DNA from: Atriophallophorus winterbourni
Taxonomy: Eukaryota; Platyhelminthes; Trematoda; Plagiorchiida; Microphallidae
Assembly: GCA_013407085.1 (NCBI GenBank)
Contig: JACCGJ010000310.1
Span: forward strand, 1-64,000
Length of the DNA stretch: 64,000 nt
Reading direction: 5' to 3'
Shown: in pieces, positions 24,190-37,569 of the stretch
Numbering within the stretch: position 1 is the stretch's first letter
Layout of the letters: each line of letters opens with the position of its first letter
The notes under the pieces: generated by a model
Database searches by the model: none
What the model was told of the DNA's origin: nothing
What the model saw: the letters and a program-made list of their open reading frames with translations, nothing else
Position numbers and translations under genes: made by a program

Positions 24190-24958
24190 AACTGTGAACC
24201 TATTAGCGTGCATGCAGCTTACTCGACTTACTCAGACGAATTTTCAGACGTTTCCACCGCATTCATTGCCAGAGTTACTCAATGCATACATGCACCCAGT
24301 TGTGGATTATGGAGCACAAGCTAAGACACCATAGATGGTAAAAGAGATCTCGCTACCCGGAATGATTTACCAAAAGGCAACTAAAATGTTTACTGGATTG
24401 CATAATCTACCCTTGGGGCAGCGAGTGACTAGAATTGCATTGTGCACTCTCGAGCGTAGACACATCAGAGCAACCTAATCCACACCGTGTCTAACCCACC
24501 TTGTCATCTCTCTAAAATTTGTTCCAATCTCCCGACCCGTAGTCACAATCTCACCCTTTAGATACCACATTCCCGAATAAACTTTATCCGTAACATTTAC
24601 GCAGTCCGTGTATGCTTTCTGTTGAACCTTTTTCCGCCAGAAACTGTTTCCTCACCAATTAAAATGATTTTCAAGCAAAGGTTACGATCTTTTATGTTTA
24701 ATAATTCTGTGTTTGCCCCAGTTCGGTGAAAAAATGAGTACTTCCGTTTTACACACATCTGGAAAACAAAATTAACCGAACACATATTTCGTTTCGAAAT
24801 ATCCCCTCTCCATGTCACAATAAGAATTACATTTTATCCTCTTTTGAACAACACGGGGACGAAAACATTAAAGTATGATTTGTACGTATACCCTATTTTT
24901 TTTACAGCTATTTGCTTTTTTCACCAAAAATCTTGGATCGTGAAACTTGAACCTTGAA
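24190..24958 (+). mobile_element. CR1-like reverse transcriptase tail and 3' end
   Basis: Fragmentary C-terminal ORF2: YMHPVVDYGAQA (about 24287), QKATKMFTGLHNLPLGQRV (about 24370-24430), a TRSHNLT-like block (about 24535) and FPPETVSSPIKMIFKQRLRS (about 24630-24690). An AT-rich 3'UTR follows, ending with the CTTGAACCTTGAAA-type terminus at 24922-24958. Stops and frameshifts are frequent. Confidence 0.75.
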
Positions 24959-26484
24959 ATGGCTAGTTAACGGATCGATCACATCTTCTGTAACCATTCC
25001 TTTATCACATCATAATCTACTTTCTATCAAAGTGAATGTTATGCGGTTAAGGTCACATCATTATACTTCGATGCAACTTTCAATTATGCATGATGTGTTC
25101 ATAGTGAGGCATTCCAACTTTCATTCATGCATCGGGAAGCTATTTGTTCGCATTTTACATAAGATAAATTTCAGTGACGCAATTTAAAATCAGGTATATT
25201 TGATACACTGATTAACCAAGTAAGGATCGCTCCTTTGTCACGTACAACTTAACAATCTCCGAGGATGGTTCTTTTGAGTACTTTTGATCATTCTAGCAAT
25301 ATTTGAGAACTTAAACCCATGAGTGTATGTCAATCGACAAACATGATTGGATATATGAATAATATAGATTAAAATGCTTTCCATTATGAGACGAGATTAT
25401 CCCGGCAGGGAAAGCTCGAGTATACACAGTGGTTGATCTAGTGCGTTAACATATACAGGAATAATGTAAACTCTGAGGGAAGAGCACATCGACCGATTAT
25501 CTATACGACATCCATTGTAACGTTGGTATCGTATTGATTAAAGCGCAAAGAGAATAGTCCCATAAATATTTACTTTCGATATTTATGCAGGACATGTAAT
25601 ACAGGTTGAGTCAATAGTGTGGATATCTGCCGAAAATCTTCTTTTGCATTCAGATTTGCATGAAAATAAATAAAATACAGTATTCCGTACTTGAGTTCGA
25701 TCTAAAAACATCATGATTTGTGCTACTTAAAAATTTAAAGAAGTTTGAAATGAAACGGTTAACATTTAGGAGATTTATTGATGTGTTTGAGAAACAAAAT
25801 AAGATTCAATAAACGCTGCAATAACGTTTTTCTGCTTTGTACGGTTTAGTAAAAATGGTAGTTACTTGTACATTTACAGGAACTTCTAATGCCCAAATGT
25901 TCTGCACGCTTAACACGATGTACCTATTTCATAATCAATCTTCCGGAACTAAAGATTATCTAAATATCGACATTCCATTCAACTTATGACATGGAACCAT
26001 TGACGTTCTTTATAATTTCAGCATCAACTTGCTTGTAATCGATTTTTGCGGTGATCTCCGAAATACCCTGTTTTTGAGGAAATGTTTATCTTGCCGTGTT
26101 CGCGTTGCCCCTTTGTGATTTGATTGTTGAAACATTATTGCGAATGATAAGTTTTCAAGTTAACTATTTTTCTTCGGAAGGTCTTGAATGAATATCTCAC
26201 TTATTCTCTCCTGAATGTGTCCGTACTACAAGTGCCATCGCACATTTGAAGAGCTTTATGACAGCTTCGCTTGTAGGTCACTGAGTGCAAGCTTTTGAAG
26301 TTCAACATTTGGTCAGTGTTTATTCCATTCCAGTGAAAAACTATCACTATATTTCCTGCTGCTGTTATTCGCATGTTTACTTCGAGAAATAGCAGACAAT
26401 TGTTCTTTTCACTCTACTTCGTAAATTACCACATTAATTCAATTTATATAAGGTACTATCCTAAAAATATATTCATTTAGAAGT
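24959..26484. other. Intergenic, no recognised feature
   Basis: AT-rich; nothing recognisable on either strand. Confidence 0.5.
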
Positions 26485-26695
26485 AGTGTGTTGCTCACAT
26501 CCCTCGCACTTACACAACACAGCCAGTTTCTCGCGGTGGGTCGTTATTAATTGGAAACCGCATGATTAGGTTCAGTGAGCCTTGTGCCAGTGGAGGAGTG
26601 GTAAACAAATGTAGACTTTGAAGACACTGTTGAAAAGAGTTCGTACCACTAACCACCATGTTCAAACACAAAATCACATCGTGATTCATCGTCAC
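26485..26695 (-). repeat. Subfamily A short repeat, reverse copy
   Basis: Reverse-strand unit: GTGTTGCTCACATCCCTCGC, ACAGCCAGTTTCTCG, TTCAGTGAGCCTT, GTGGAGGAGTGGTAAACAAA and ACCACCATGTTCAAACACAA, in the order expected for the complement of the unit. Confidence 0.75.
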
Positions 26696-29084
26696 GTAGA
26701 AATTTAATTAATTTTTCCAGTAAATCTAACGGCCAAAATATTGATGTGGATACGCGGTCGAAATTGATTAATCAAGCGAATTCCAATGAATAAGTCGTGT
26801 GGCACTCCTGCAGGCTGTGCATGAAATAGGCTTATTACGGCAGACTTCCGATAGATACAAGAATAGATGATCAGATGAACATTCTAAGGTCTCTCATCCT
26901 TAATTCAACTCGATCAATCATTCAGTCACTAACACTAATATTTCCTCCCGGTAGAAACAATGTCTTTGTACATGTTAAACATTTTCTGCCCTATATACTT
27001 TTACCTTTTGAAATACCATAGGAAAGATGTATATCTATTCTTAATGAAGATTATTTTTCAGACATTTGACGGTGATCAACACTATTATTAGAAACTTTCT
27101 CGTAATTTATGTTTGTTGTTACAAACTTTGAAATCAAATCATCCTACATATTGCTTACAAGTTTATATATGATGAGAAAATGTTCAATAAACTGTGGAAA
27201 TTTTTACGTCGGTTTTTATGAATACCGCAACGTTATCTGAAACGCGATGTGTAGATAAATCACTGTTACTGATACTAAGCCTTTAAGCATTATCATGAAT
27301 TCGTCCTCAGAAATTCAACATATTTCTCTCGGTATTTGCGTGAGCGATTTTTCTCTGTCGCAATCATTCAACAAAACACTGGTGATCGAGTTTCAATGGA
27401 ATTAAGTGAACTACGGTTCATCTGTGAGATCGTACTTTGTCATTGCTGGCGTCATTCTTGCCCATTAGTATCTCAAATTCCAAATGAATATTTTTACTCA
27501 AACCTACGGTTCTGCGATGGAACAGTAGTACCACACGCTCCATCAACGTCGGGAGTTTCTGTTCGATAATCATAGCTATAGATATGTACCTCAGGGTATT
27601 TGAATATGGAAAACCAGCTGTTACCCATGCAGCAGCTAGGCTGATACATTGGAACAATGACTTCACAGAGGTTGTCATGACGAAATTGAAAAAAACTTTC
27701 TACTACCTAGCGGGAATCCGGGTCGAAATATTTCCTTGGGGTTGACATCTGAAGCCATTACCATGATTGGGCATGGCCACAAGGTTTTCTTTCCCTAAGT
27801 GGACCATGTTCATGGACATACAAACTCAAACTGATCGAAACAAACTGGTGTTGAGACGCCAATTAACCGAATCACCACATGCTCTTGTTAGTATAAACAG
27901 TTCCACCGGATCATACGGGACCAAGCGCGCAAGCAACGTGCCTAACATGGTTGTCTAAGCTAGAGGATTTGTCAAATTAGGAGCATTAAATCAAAACCGC
28001 TCCGGCTACGATAACATTGGAATCGACCCTCGTAACAAAATTTCAAACAACCCCAATCCTTTGCACATATTCACGTGTAAAATTAGTGAGATCGTGTTCG
28101 GAAAGATGATTACGGCGTCTTAGCACATAGATCGAATTGTGCAACGAAACTATATGTTCTTTAGCACCACGGAAGAGAATAAAGCGGATGTTTAAACCTG
28201 AATAGATAAAAACGAATCCGTACTCGGAATACAAAGAGTGTTAAATTATTGCAGTTATCTCCAGAATATGTTAGCATCTATTTTGCACATAGATCGGGTA
28301 ACACCGCGGGAACGTTATGCCCACGAAACTTATGATTAAAATACGGATGTGGTAACCACGTTACCACAGCATATGCAAACAATAGATTAATATCCGTAGT
28401 TTAAAGGTCAAGGAGTAAATGCTCAGCTATTGAACATGGAGTAATCGGCTTAAGTCAGCACTGCATTTCAACGAGTTTGAAGCTGGAGTTATAACATTCG
28501 TAACGTACCTATACCGAAAGTTATTACACTAATCTACTCGTGATATCGTGAAATATTTAAGACAGATTTTGAGCACAAATAAACATTAAAACGTAACTAT
28601 CATACGAATCTTGAAATTACTTAGCTGGCATATGTACAACTCTTACGGATTTTTGGAGAATGCCGTGCAGTTGAGATGTAATAACCTCTACCATATTAAA
28701 TATAAAAATTCGATTCCCGCAGCTAGAAAAATCCAACTTTTTAGGAGTGCGTATTTCGAATCTTAACAAACGCATTACAACATGTAGTATATACATTATG
28801 AGCTAAGACCGATTCCTGAACTGGTTGCTTAATCTCAGATCGTTAACGCGCATTGTACTCTTCGGGTGTAATCCATGCTGTTCCGATTCAGTATAATTAT
28901 TCCACTGTGATATATTTGACGCGAAAAAACTCATTGATGTTTAGCTATAGACCATTTGTGAAGTGCACGTGCCAAGTTGCAGCTGCAAGCTGGATGTGAC
29001 CACATTTATCACCACACCACATTTGGTTGCCACATCTGGTTAACTCATGTCATTTTGGCAAATAAAAATCAGAATTTATACAGA
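26696..29084. other. Intergenic, no recognised gene
   Basis: A less AT-rich stretch at about 27340-27960 has several overlapping open frames of 60-86 codons on both strands. None carries a recognisable motif and no clear splice structure was found. Confidence 0.4.
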
Positions 29085-29585
29085 GTTCTTACATGGAGCC
29101 ACGACGTTAAAATACAGAATTACAAAGTGATTCGTGATCAAGCAGACATGAAGCTGTAATTGGACATCGTAGTTCTTTATAAGAAACCTATTTTGCATTG
29201 CTATACAAATAAACATTTTGTTTACCACTATACCACTTTTTCAAGGCTCACTGAAACTGATCATCCTCTCTGTACCTGATGACGGCGAACGGCCAGAAAC
29301 CGGTAGTGGTGTGTAAAGGATGAGGATGCGAGCACCAAAATATATCGATTGTTTATAAGCGCCTTGAGTGCTTGACTAAGAAACTCTTATTAATTATGTA
29401 TTTGAACATCGTGGTTAGTTGTAAGATCCCTAATTAACAGTAGTATACAAGTATATCTTTATTTACCACTATACCACTGTTTCAAGATTCACTGAACCTG
29501 ATCTTACTGTCTTCACCTGAAGAGGGCAAACAGCCAGAAATTGGTAGTGGTGTGTACGAGATGGTAATGTGAGCACCAAAAGGTA
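29085..29585 (+). repeat. Subfamily A short repeat, tandem dimer
   Basis: Two forward units in tandem. The landmark GGC(G/A)AAC(G/A)GCCAGAAA lies near 29284 and 29525, a period of about 241 bp. Both units have TTTACCACTATACCACTTTT-like sequence, CTCACTGAA, CTGAT..T.CT..CTG.A.CTGA and GGTAGTGGTGTGTA. Confidence 0.8.
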
Positions 29586-29656
29586 TATCAGATTTTATTT
29601 ATACATTTTATCTACGCCGTAAGAAAACAGGTAGCCTCACCCAAAATGTTTGATAA

Positions 29657-29696
29657 TTTATCTATCGATCTATATGTGTATCTATTTATCTATCGT
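29657..29696. repeat. Imperfect TATC microsatellite
   Basis: ATCTATC/TATC units run in interrupted tandem over about 40 bases. Confidence 0.7.
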
Positions 29697-31799
29697 CTAC
29701 AACATTCGTCACGGTTTTGTGAAATGTTGTTCTACCAAGTGTTGTTATAATAAGTATTTCTAACTACATAAGTATTTTCAGGATTGTTTGGATATGCTCA
29801 ACCCCAGTCACGGTAAATCCAAAAATTAAAGCAATAAGTCGATTTCTCCTTCATTATAATATTGACAATGAACAGCAACGTCGAACCAATTCTTTAGAGT
29901 AAATCTTCAATACGACAGGGGTTATTGTTCGACCTCATCCAATAGACCCAATTGCCTAAGGAATGTGTGTTCCGCTTTCAAATATTCATCGTATTCATTC
30001 TGTTGGAAATTAAACGCACATAGTTGTATGAATACAGAGAAGTAATAATATAACTTTATATATATACGCCTTCAAGTATTGTATATCAATCTGTACACTA
30101 AAAGTACAAAATCGATCTTGGTATCGATTCACACGAATTTTCTGGTTGAAATGGGGTACTTCCTGTGGGTGCATGTAATCAGTTGTTGCAAGAATGCACA
30201 CAAACTTAAGTAACACTCTCTGTGGGTGGGATATTCAATCAAAATTAAGTAGTCATTCAGAAAGAACCCAGCTTCTATATATATAACATGGAATATCTTC
30301 CGTGAAGGCTGGATAAAATACCCAACATTTTCAGAACATGTTTGTGTGCTTCAAGTATTTAATCGTTCTATAGCATAACCGAGGGAATATGTTCCGTGTA
30401 AATGTTTGAATGAACATGTCGACATTGCGAACATTTCGAAGTAATTCGATATCAAATTGATTGAAAAATTAACATTTCCAAGTCGACATTTTCGTTAACA
30501 ATCATCGTATTTTTACACCACGTCAGTACTTCAGTGTATCGAGCGATACACATCCTTTTCAAGTTTCAGTAGTTCGTCAGATTGAGCGCTGTGTTTCACA
30601 TTATACATTGTTAATCATAGTTGCGCAGAGCTCGCTGCAGTACATTTTGAATCACCGAATGGTTTGTAGCGGTGAAGCAAGATGTGTAACACTTTGATCA
30701 TAACGACTATAACTTTGGTGTCAATGGTTCGCTATACCATTAATCTATGCTGACTTATTAGCCTACTGTCTGATTGGACCGAACCCAATATAAATCACGT
30801 AAATGCATGTCATGTGACACCCAGCCTACGTATAAAATCCTACACAAATTTACGATTTAAGTAAACATTAAATATTCATATATAATCCATTAACACTAGT
30901 GATACTGACTATGTTGCGTTGCAAACGACCAGGGTTAAAACGTTTCCAAAGAATAAGCTGTCAATCGACCGTTTGACTGTACACGAAAAAACATCCAGTC
31001 TTAGATTTTCCAGCTTAATTTTAATCTTATAGAGCAAGTATGAATTTCTTTTCAATATTTTCCCGCACTTCATATTACGATATTACTATTCTACTTGTAT
31101 TTTCTACGTCACCTGTTAATGAAATTTTCGATATTAAAACGAAAATAGTTTTTTTCGGCTTAAGACGCGTTACGCATAGGTATTTGGCGTTTAAACTTTA
31201 AGGAAAATATTCCGGTCTCCGTCCCCTATCAGAATATAAAAAGCACTTCATTTTGCTTAAGATTCACGTAATTTTTTTACTTTTAACTCATTAGTCTGGC
31301 GCTCCGAAATGCTTTTCCTTCGTCTTAACTGGGCAGCTTGGTTTTCCGGACGAATCGATAGGTTTGGTGTTGTTGTTGTTGTTGTTCGTTGAGGTGATGG
31401 AGCGTGTCACAGCATACGTGATGCGCCGCATCAAATAACAACGTTTTAAAGTGAATGCTCAGCACAAGAGAAGAATGAATGGGTGCCGCCTACATAGTTC
31501 ACCAAAAATAATCCGAACCGGTCAGTTTGAGTCCGGCACTAGTAAATTTGAAAATTTCTAGCTTCAACACCTCGTTGGAAGAACTACTTCTCATACGGTT
31601 CGGAATGTGGCCGCAGAAAATCATATCCCTTACCCCGGTATCCGCCACTGAATAGATTTAGGCCTAAGATTAAACAAAGAGTTTAACGAAGAGAATTTCG
31701 CTTCATTGGACCCATCATTTCACAGCTTATTAAGAGGCATTCATCCCACAAGTCAATACCTATCAGCCTTGCCCCGATGAACATTCAAACAATAGTGCT
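29697..31799. other. Intergenic with a short GTT microsatellite
   Basis: No gene was recognised. A (GTT)n run of about seven units lies at 31367-31386. The 250 bases before 31800 may be unrecognised 5' sequence of the retroelement fragment that follows. Confidence 0.45.
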
Positions 31800-32200
31800 G
31801 GATGGAGAACCTCATGGCCAACAACTCAAAAAACGCCATGTCTAACAATGCTTTACGTGGAACGGAAACCCCTTTTAGACTAGCGTCTTTCAATGTCCGT
31901 GAACTGAATCAACCAAAAATTGCTGGATTCACCAACCAGCGCTGTACAGACATTTTGGTATTTAAGCTACGTTTTAAGACCCAGCCTTTACCAAAATGCT
32001 TCATTGTATCAATAACGTCCTCACGTGGCTCACAGGAGTAGGCCATTCTTTGCATGTCAATGACGCCGTTACAATCTCTGTCGTTTAAAATTGAGTTGGA
32101 ATAAATCCCGACCAGAAAGCGAGGCACATTATCTTCAACTGAATACTGAGGCTTCAGAGTTACACCAGAGCGAACGGAAGCAGTATGTTAATTGGTGGTT
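31800..32200 (+). mobile_element. Endonuclease N-terminus fragment of a second non-LTR lineage
   Basis: The frame at 31802 reads FRLASFNVRELNQPKIAG (about 31876-31930), which resembles the start of a LINE endonuclease (ASFNVR at the first catalytic Asn). This differs from the YTNAQ-type endonuclease of the CR1 copies. After about 80 codons it ends in a stop, and the ETR-like second motif is not preserved. It may belong with the RT at 37570-39300; that link is inference. Confidence 0.5.
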
Positions 32201-32829
32201 TCAGCCTATTCAAAAACGAAATGTAATGCGGAGTTATAGAATGATGGTTTGAACCAGTAATTTTGTGTTTACTTATTGAGATGACTCAGACATAATATAT
32301 TGCTGTCAACTAACGAGTTTATTACCAACATAATGGATCTCGCAGGCTGAGCGCAACTTTGGGGATTTACGGGTTTTAGAACGTTCAAAAAGAAAAGTGG
32401 AAATCACCACTTCATTTTATTTGACAGTGATCTGACATGCAATCATCATTTAGTTTCTTGGCGTTCCGATCTTGGGCCTAGCTTGGCCGTATTATAATAG
32501 CTTCACGTGAAGAGGCAGTGAAGAAACTTCAGTTTTCATCAGAATAGTAGTAGAGGTGCTAATCGCTTTTATTTTGCACAAAAATAAGCACAAAAGTCGA
32601 TCACTGTGAGGTATAAATGCTTCAGCTTGAATGCTAAAGCACCTTTTTTAACGCAACCGACACCGATTCTTAACGATTAGTTGAGGATACGAAAATGATT
32701 TGAGAAGTTTCAGATGATTTATTTAATTTAGTCCTCATGTGTAAACAAATCTCTTGATTAAATGATTGTGCCTCGAATTTCAAAAGAGGATCTGAAAATG
32801 ATAGCAACCATAAGCTTATCTAAACTTAT
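32201..32829. other. Intergenic, no recognised feature
   Basis: AT-rich; nothing recognisable. Confidence 0.45.
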
Positions 32830-33065
32830 ATATACCGGTTTCGATTGTAACCTGAGATGAGAAACATACCAACGTTACACTTAGAAAACACTGTTCACTA
32901 AGTCTCGTGCAACGAACCACGGTGTTCAAATACAGATACGCAGAGTTACTCCCCGTCAATCGATCAAGATGCTTAAAATGACCTGTGTGCTTTGTGCTCA
33001 CATCCCCAGACTAACAGCCAGCAATCAGCTTCTGGCTGTTTGCTGTCATCAGGCGGATACAATGT
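32830..33065 (-). repeat. Subfamily A short repeat, reverse copy adjoining a CR1 insertion
   Basis: Reverse unit with GTGCAACGAACCACGGTGTT, CAAGATGCTTAAAATG, GTGCTCACATCCCCAGACTA and CTTCTGGCTGTTTGCTGTCA. Its end abuts the CR1 reverse-transcriptase copy that starts near 33068. Confidence 0.7.
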
Positions 33066-33067
33066 GG

Positions 33068-34997
33068 ATTATAAGCACCACAATTCAAGAACCACACCAT
33101 CTGTATTTCAGGAGTTCGGAATTCGTAACAAAGTAAGCACTCTCATCAGAGAAGACAAGCAAAATTACGATCGATTTCTATCTTTGAAAATGGAAGGAAA
33201 TCTTAAATTGCTCGATCGAGCGTGAAACCAGGGGTGTTTCCTGTTCTTACTGACGATGGATTAACAGTCTCAGCAAAGGAAACAGCTGATGCTCTCGCGC
33301 AAATTTACGCTAAAGTATTTAGTCCGCCATCAACGGTGACGCAACAGCTGACTGAGATCTAGATAAATTCAGGGATTATACAACGACATTTTTGTCGACT
33401 GAACCATACGAAATCCCGTGGAGCGGATGGAATCACTTCGACTATACTAAAATCCTGTGACAAGTAGCTGTGTGAACCTTTGTGTGACTTGTTTAAAAAT
33501 TCTCTAATCGAAGGAGTCGTGCCAACAGAGTGGAAGACACGGGTAATTTCACCTATTTACAAAGACGGTAGACGTTCAGATCCGGCAAACTACCGTCCTG
33601 TCACCCTACTTCCTGTGATATTTAAAGTTCTAGAGCGTATAGTTACGGAAAATATAGTTCATCACGTGGAATCACAAAATATACTATCTATAGCGCAACA
33701 TGGTTTTCGTAAATCTCGCTCATACTTCACAAACTTGTTGACGGTGTTAAAAGATTGGACCCAAGCGGTTGACGAAGGAGCTAGCATCCACGCTTGCTAT
33801 CTAGATATGTCAAAAGCTTTTGACCAAGTTGATCACTTTTGACTAATACAAAAGCTGAAGCAAATGGGTACCAGCGGACAGCTACTCGTATGGATTGAAA
33901 GTTACCTCAGTGGGCGAAAGGCGATCGTTCGAATCAACGAGGTACAATCACAGGTTATTGATGTCACTAGTGGCGTACCGCAAGGTTCAGTCCTCGGGCC
34001 AGTACTTTTCTTGGTTTACATCAACGACAAACCAGAGTCGCTCGCATGCAAGGTGATTCTCTTTGCTGATGACATTAAACTTTGGACACGGAAATAGTCA
34101 ACTGCGGACTGTGTACAGCTGCAACGTGATCTAGATGCTCTCCATGAATGGTAGGTACGGAATAATTTGCCATTCAATTTCAAAAAATGAAAGGTATTGC
34201 AAATTGGTAAGCCATTCCCATAGCAATATCACTTTGGGCAGACGATTTTGACCGGGACCGAGTCGGAGAGGGATCTTGGAGTCTGGGTATGCTGCAGCCT
34301 GAAGAACAGCCTGCATTGTGAGGTTATCTACAAGCGTGCTTCCAAGCTTCTATGTATGCTGCGACTGATTTTCAGAACCTTCTCGCCTGGAACGTTGCCC
34401 ACCATCACGGAAGCCTATTTAATTCCAACCATGGAGCATGCATCACAAGCTTGGACTCCGTGGTTAAAAAAGATATACTATTGCTTGATAAAATTAGCCA
34501 TCGTGCAACCAAACTCGTAATAGATTTCCGGAAACTAACGTACGAGGAACGATTGCAAAAACTGAGATTCTTCACTCCCCTTCATAGAATCCTTCAAAGC
34601 GATGTGATACTAACATACAAAATATTAAATACCCCACATCATCCCTTAAAACATTTATTCGAATACCGTGAGTCACGACATACACGCAGCCACTCAGCGA
34701 CGCTGCAAATTCCCCACTCCCGTATCAGCTGTCGCCAATATTTTTATTCTGTATCCCTTGGAATTCCCTCCCCGAAACTCTTGTCATCTCTCCCAGCGTC
34801 GAAACGTTCATTCGAAATTTGGATACTTATTTGTTGCATAACGATTTAACACCTGCGTATTGACTCATGGTAACTATATTACTTGACTTGATATTACATG
34901 TTTATTTTATACCTATATCCTGAAAAAATATTTACTATGATATGGTAATTGTGAAGCTATGTGCTTTTTGTGACCATAAATTCTTGAATCTTGAATC
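33068..34997 (+). mobile_element. CR1-like reverse transcriptase copy with 3'UTR and terminus
   Basis: This is the longest plus-strand RT copy. In order: KVSTLIREDKQNYDRF (about 33130), SRGADGITSTIL (about 33415), WKTRVISPIYKDGRRSDPAN (about 33530-33590), NYRPVTLLP, AQHGFRKSRS, YLDMSKAFDQVDH (about 33800), SGVPQGSVLGPVLF (about 33970-34010), catalytic LFADDIKLW (FADD codons 34062-34073), GVWVCCSLKNSLHC, MEHASQAWTPWL and a C-terminal tail with RESRHTRSHSATLQI. In-frame stops (for example near 33225, 33361, 33840 and 34097) and frameshifts inactivate it. The 3'UTR ends CTTGAATCTTGAATC at about 34983-34997. ORF1 and endonuclease are absent. Confidence 0.92.
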
Positions 34998-35123
34998 CGG
35001 AATCTAGGTGTAACCGCATGCGCTGCCAGTTTATCGATTAATTTATTAATGTCCAATCAGGTGTTCATAGACATACACACAAAGTTTAGAGTCAGACACG
35101 AAAATAAATTTCAAGTTGCAACT

Positions 35124-35129
35124 TTTATT
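35124..35129 (-). terminator. Candidate poly(A) signal, minus strand
   Basis: AATAAA on the minus strand, about 100 bases downstream of the stop codon of the candidate exon at 35229-35376. Confidence 0.4.
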
Positions 35130-35228
35130 TATCCTCGCCTTTACAACTAATTGCAATTGCCTCACACGCCTCAGGGTCACACAAGATTTTACTTCGCAGA
35201 ATTTAGCGTCCGAGGATAAAAAGTGAAA

Positions 35229-35376
35229 TTAGCTTGAGGGAAGTATATTCTTGTGTAGGGTTGAGGAGGTAGCTCGAACTTGAGTGTCAGGGTTTACTGG
35301 GTCAATTGATAAAGGATCTCGTGAACGTTCTGTCTTTGTAGATTGAGGAACAATGACAAATCCAGATGATATAGTT
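35229..35376 (-). CDS. Candidate terminal coding exon of a minus-strand gene
   Basis: The strong acceptor TTGTTATTTCAG ends at 35377 and is followed by an open frame of 48 codons (first base completing a codon) with a stop at 35229-35231. AATAAA follows 100 bases later. The peptide is hydrophilic (TISSGFVIVPQSTKTERS near its start) with no recognised domain. It lies downstream of the DNAI3 exons on the same strand, which still lack a terminal exon. However, the last mapped DNAI3 exon ends in phase 0 and this one needs a preceding exon ending in phase 2, so at least one further exon would be required between them. It could equally belong to another gene. Confidence 0.35.
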
Positions 35377-36279
35377 CTGAAATAACAAGTAAAACTGCGA
35401 AGTTTTGTATCTGGACCGTTGCCATTGTTTTTCAAGTTGGTCCTGCGTTATATGGATTTCAATTCATTTAAAACAGGCATCAACCTGCAAAGGTATCCCC
35501 TATTCTTTCGCCAGAACGCAGTGGTCAGCATGCACTAAATGTCACGGTTCATCTGGTATATGTCATGGTCGTATTAAAACCGATGGTTTATTCGTCGGTA
35601 CGGTAGAAACGTTTGATAATGGCGTGATACTTCATCAGTACGACTATTGATTCTTGGCCACAGCAACAACGTTCATCCCTACAACCCTTCGTGTGTATTA
35701 AGCATTTCATTCAGGCTTTGGCTGGTCTTATGACCGTGGGTACCGGGAGCTTGTGAGTATGCAGCCGTTGTAAAAGCTCAAACAAATTACGGTGAAATAC
35801 ATCCGTTTTCTTAAGCCGGTTAACCCCTAATAGCATGTGTTGAACCTGAGAATGTTTCTTGACGTTTTTGCACATGTTTCCGTAATCGACTTAGGTGAGC
35901 CATTAATTAACATGTTCACTATGGCTTCCGGCACATTTATTGTGTTTATGGTTAGTCTAGGGTGCTTAAGTGTTTTTTGAAGCTGGTCTACAGAGAATAC
36001 CAATCCTACTAAGACAGTTCTGTGTAAGCTAGCTGGGCCATCTGTACAGAATGGATAATGGTAGTGTTTTGAGAGATCTAGTCATGTAGAGTTTGATTAA
36101 GGAACTCGACCTCTGTGGAAATACGTTTGCAAAAGAGTCATGAAAGCTGATGGCATTTACTCTATGAGTTTTAAAAGCTTGATCTTGACAACTCTTATTA
36201 GAGGTACTATGTAAAGCGCCATCTCCAAGCTGGACAGCGCAAATTTTTTTATCGCCTGCTGAACGTTAATCATGCCGAC

Positions 36280-36440
36280 AGCGTTTAAAGGCTGTCGATC
36301 TCCCAAGTGCTGCTTATCGCTGTGGGTGCTGCGGAAGAGATTCTAACTCCCGAATCGAACTGTTTAGTCATTTAAAGTGTTCCCGAGCATGAAATCATTA
36401 CGAGCTTGTGGCGTACGTCCATGATCGTCAACGACCGAAA
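36280..36440 (+). mobile_element. C-terminal zinc-finger fragment of the second non-LTR lineage
   Basis: One frame reads AYRCGCCGRDSNSRIELFSH then LKC (about 36312-36382), a C-x2-C ... H-x3-C finger as found at the C-terminus of some LINE ORF2 proteins. The same finger occurs at about 39060-39140 after the RT of 37570-39300, and both continue with a PKAVNNN/PKEANNK-like block. It is therefore a separate 3' fragment of that lineage. Sequence from 34998 to 36280 has no other recognised element. Confidence 0.6.
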
Positions 36441-36474
36441 GCGGTCAACAACAACAAAATTATTGTATTGTGGT

Positions 36475-36620
36475 GCTAGCATCCCCTGTATTACACACCG
36501 CAATTGGTTTCTTGCTTATTGCCGTCATTTGGTAGAGATAGTAAGATCAGGCTTAGTGAGCCATAAAATTGTGATAAAGTTGTAAATAAAGTTATACTAG
36601 TATACAAGTATAACTTTGTT
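36475..36620 (-). repeat. Subfamily A short repeat, reverse partial copy
   Basis: GTGGTGCTAGCATCCCCTGT, CACACCGCAATTGGTTTCTT, GCTTAGTGAGCC and GTATACAAGTATAACTTTGT in reverse-unit order. Confidence 0.65.
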
Positions 36621-36636
36621 TCACAACAACAACAGC

Positions 36637-36870
36637 CTAAACGCCAGAGTTAGATATGGTTTTATGAAGAAATATGGCGCTTAAATAAAATAAATCAGCG
36701 TGATTCCCATTCAAACGCAAAATGTGTCTATGCACGACCTGCGCAGTGGGCACAGTTTGGTCATACACTTTTACGCGCGTGAGATATTCCGCCACTGACC
36801 TCGGCCGCATGCGTTCACCACAGAGTAACCGGTAAAGTGAGTCTACCGCCTGGCGTGGCGAATAGACCAT
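36637..36870 (-). other. Unassigned 77-codon open frame with coding-like composition
   Basis: The minus-strand frame has a mixed amino-acid composition (SLYRLLCGERMRPRSVAEYL near the middle) and is GC-richer than its surroundings. Possible acceptor AGs lie at its 5' side, but no clear donor was found. It matches no domain I recognise and could be retroelement remnant, an exon or chance. It lies between the last mapped DNAI3 exon and the candidate terminal exon at 35229-35376 on the same strand. Confidence 0.2.
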
Positions 36871-37569
36871 CTTGGCGTTACTACTGTTGATAATACTTAC
36901 TACCTATAGTAAATTCGATGTCATTCAACCATTCCCTGGATTGATATTAATTAAAAAGCGCTCTAACCGATTGCTCTCAAATCTGCAGTCAAAACTAGAG
37001 TTATACGTAATTCCTCGCCATCATCAAATTTTGAAGACAGTACCGAGAATCTTTAGAGCAATAACTGCCATAACGTGGATTTCTGTCTAGTAGTTATATC
37101 ATTAATTTGTGCTAAGAAACCCAGCGTAAAGTTTATGTACTTGGGGAGCCAGCAAACAAACACGCAAACCGCCAAACTGTTTCTACTATCATCGCATACA
37201 AATAAATCTCTATCCTCGAGTCAACGAAGGTTAAAGTTAGGTAGGCATCCGTTTGATCAAAGCTGTCTAGGAGGTGAATGTATCTTTAAGTTATATTGCC
37301 TGACAGTAGATCAGGGGCAGCTAGAAAAAGGGTCCAACAGACTGCAAGACGATGTTCAAATGACTATTGGAATGAAATTAGCCTCAGTATCAAAAAAGCC
37401 GAGAATACTGTATGGGAAGTATGATGGGAAAAAGAGAGCCATTAGTTCAAACAAACTTAAAACGGCTCTCGTTTAATCTGTATCTGGTAACACAATTGTC
37501 GACAAAACTAGAAGATGAGAATACTCCTCCTCTCCCTACTCTAGGGACAGTTCGATTTTATCGCACGCA

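Noticed and set aside
27336..27960. Cluster of overlapping open frames on both strands
   Set aside because: No recognisable motif and no consistent splice structure or frame; open frames of this size occur by chance.
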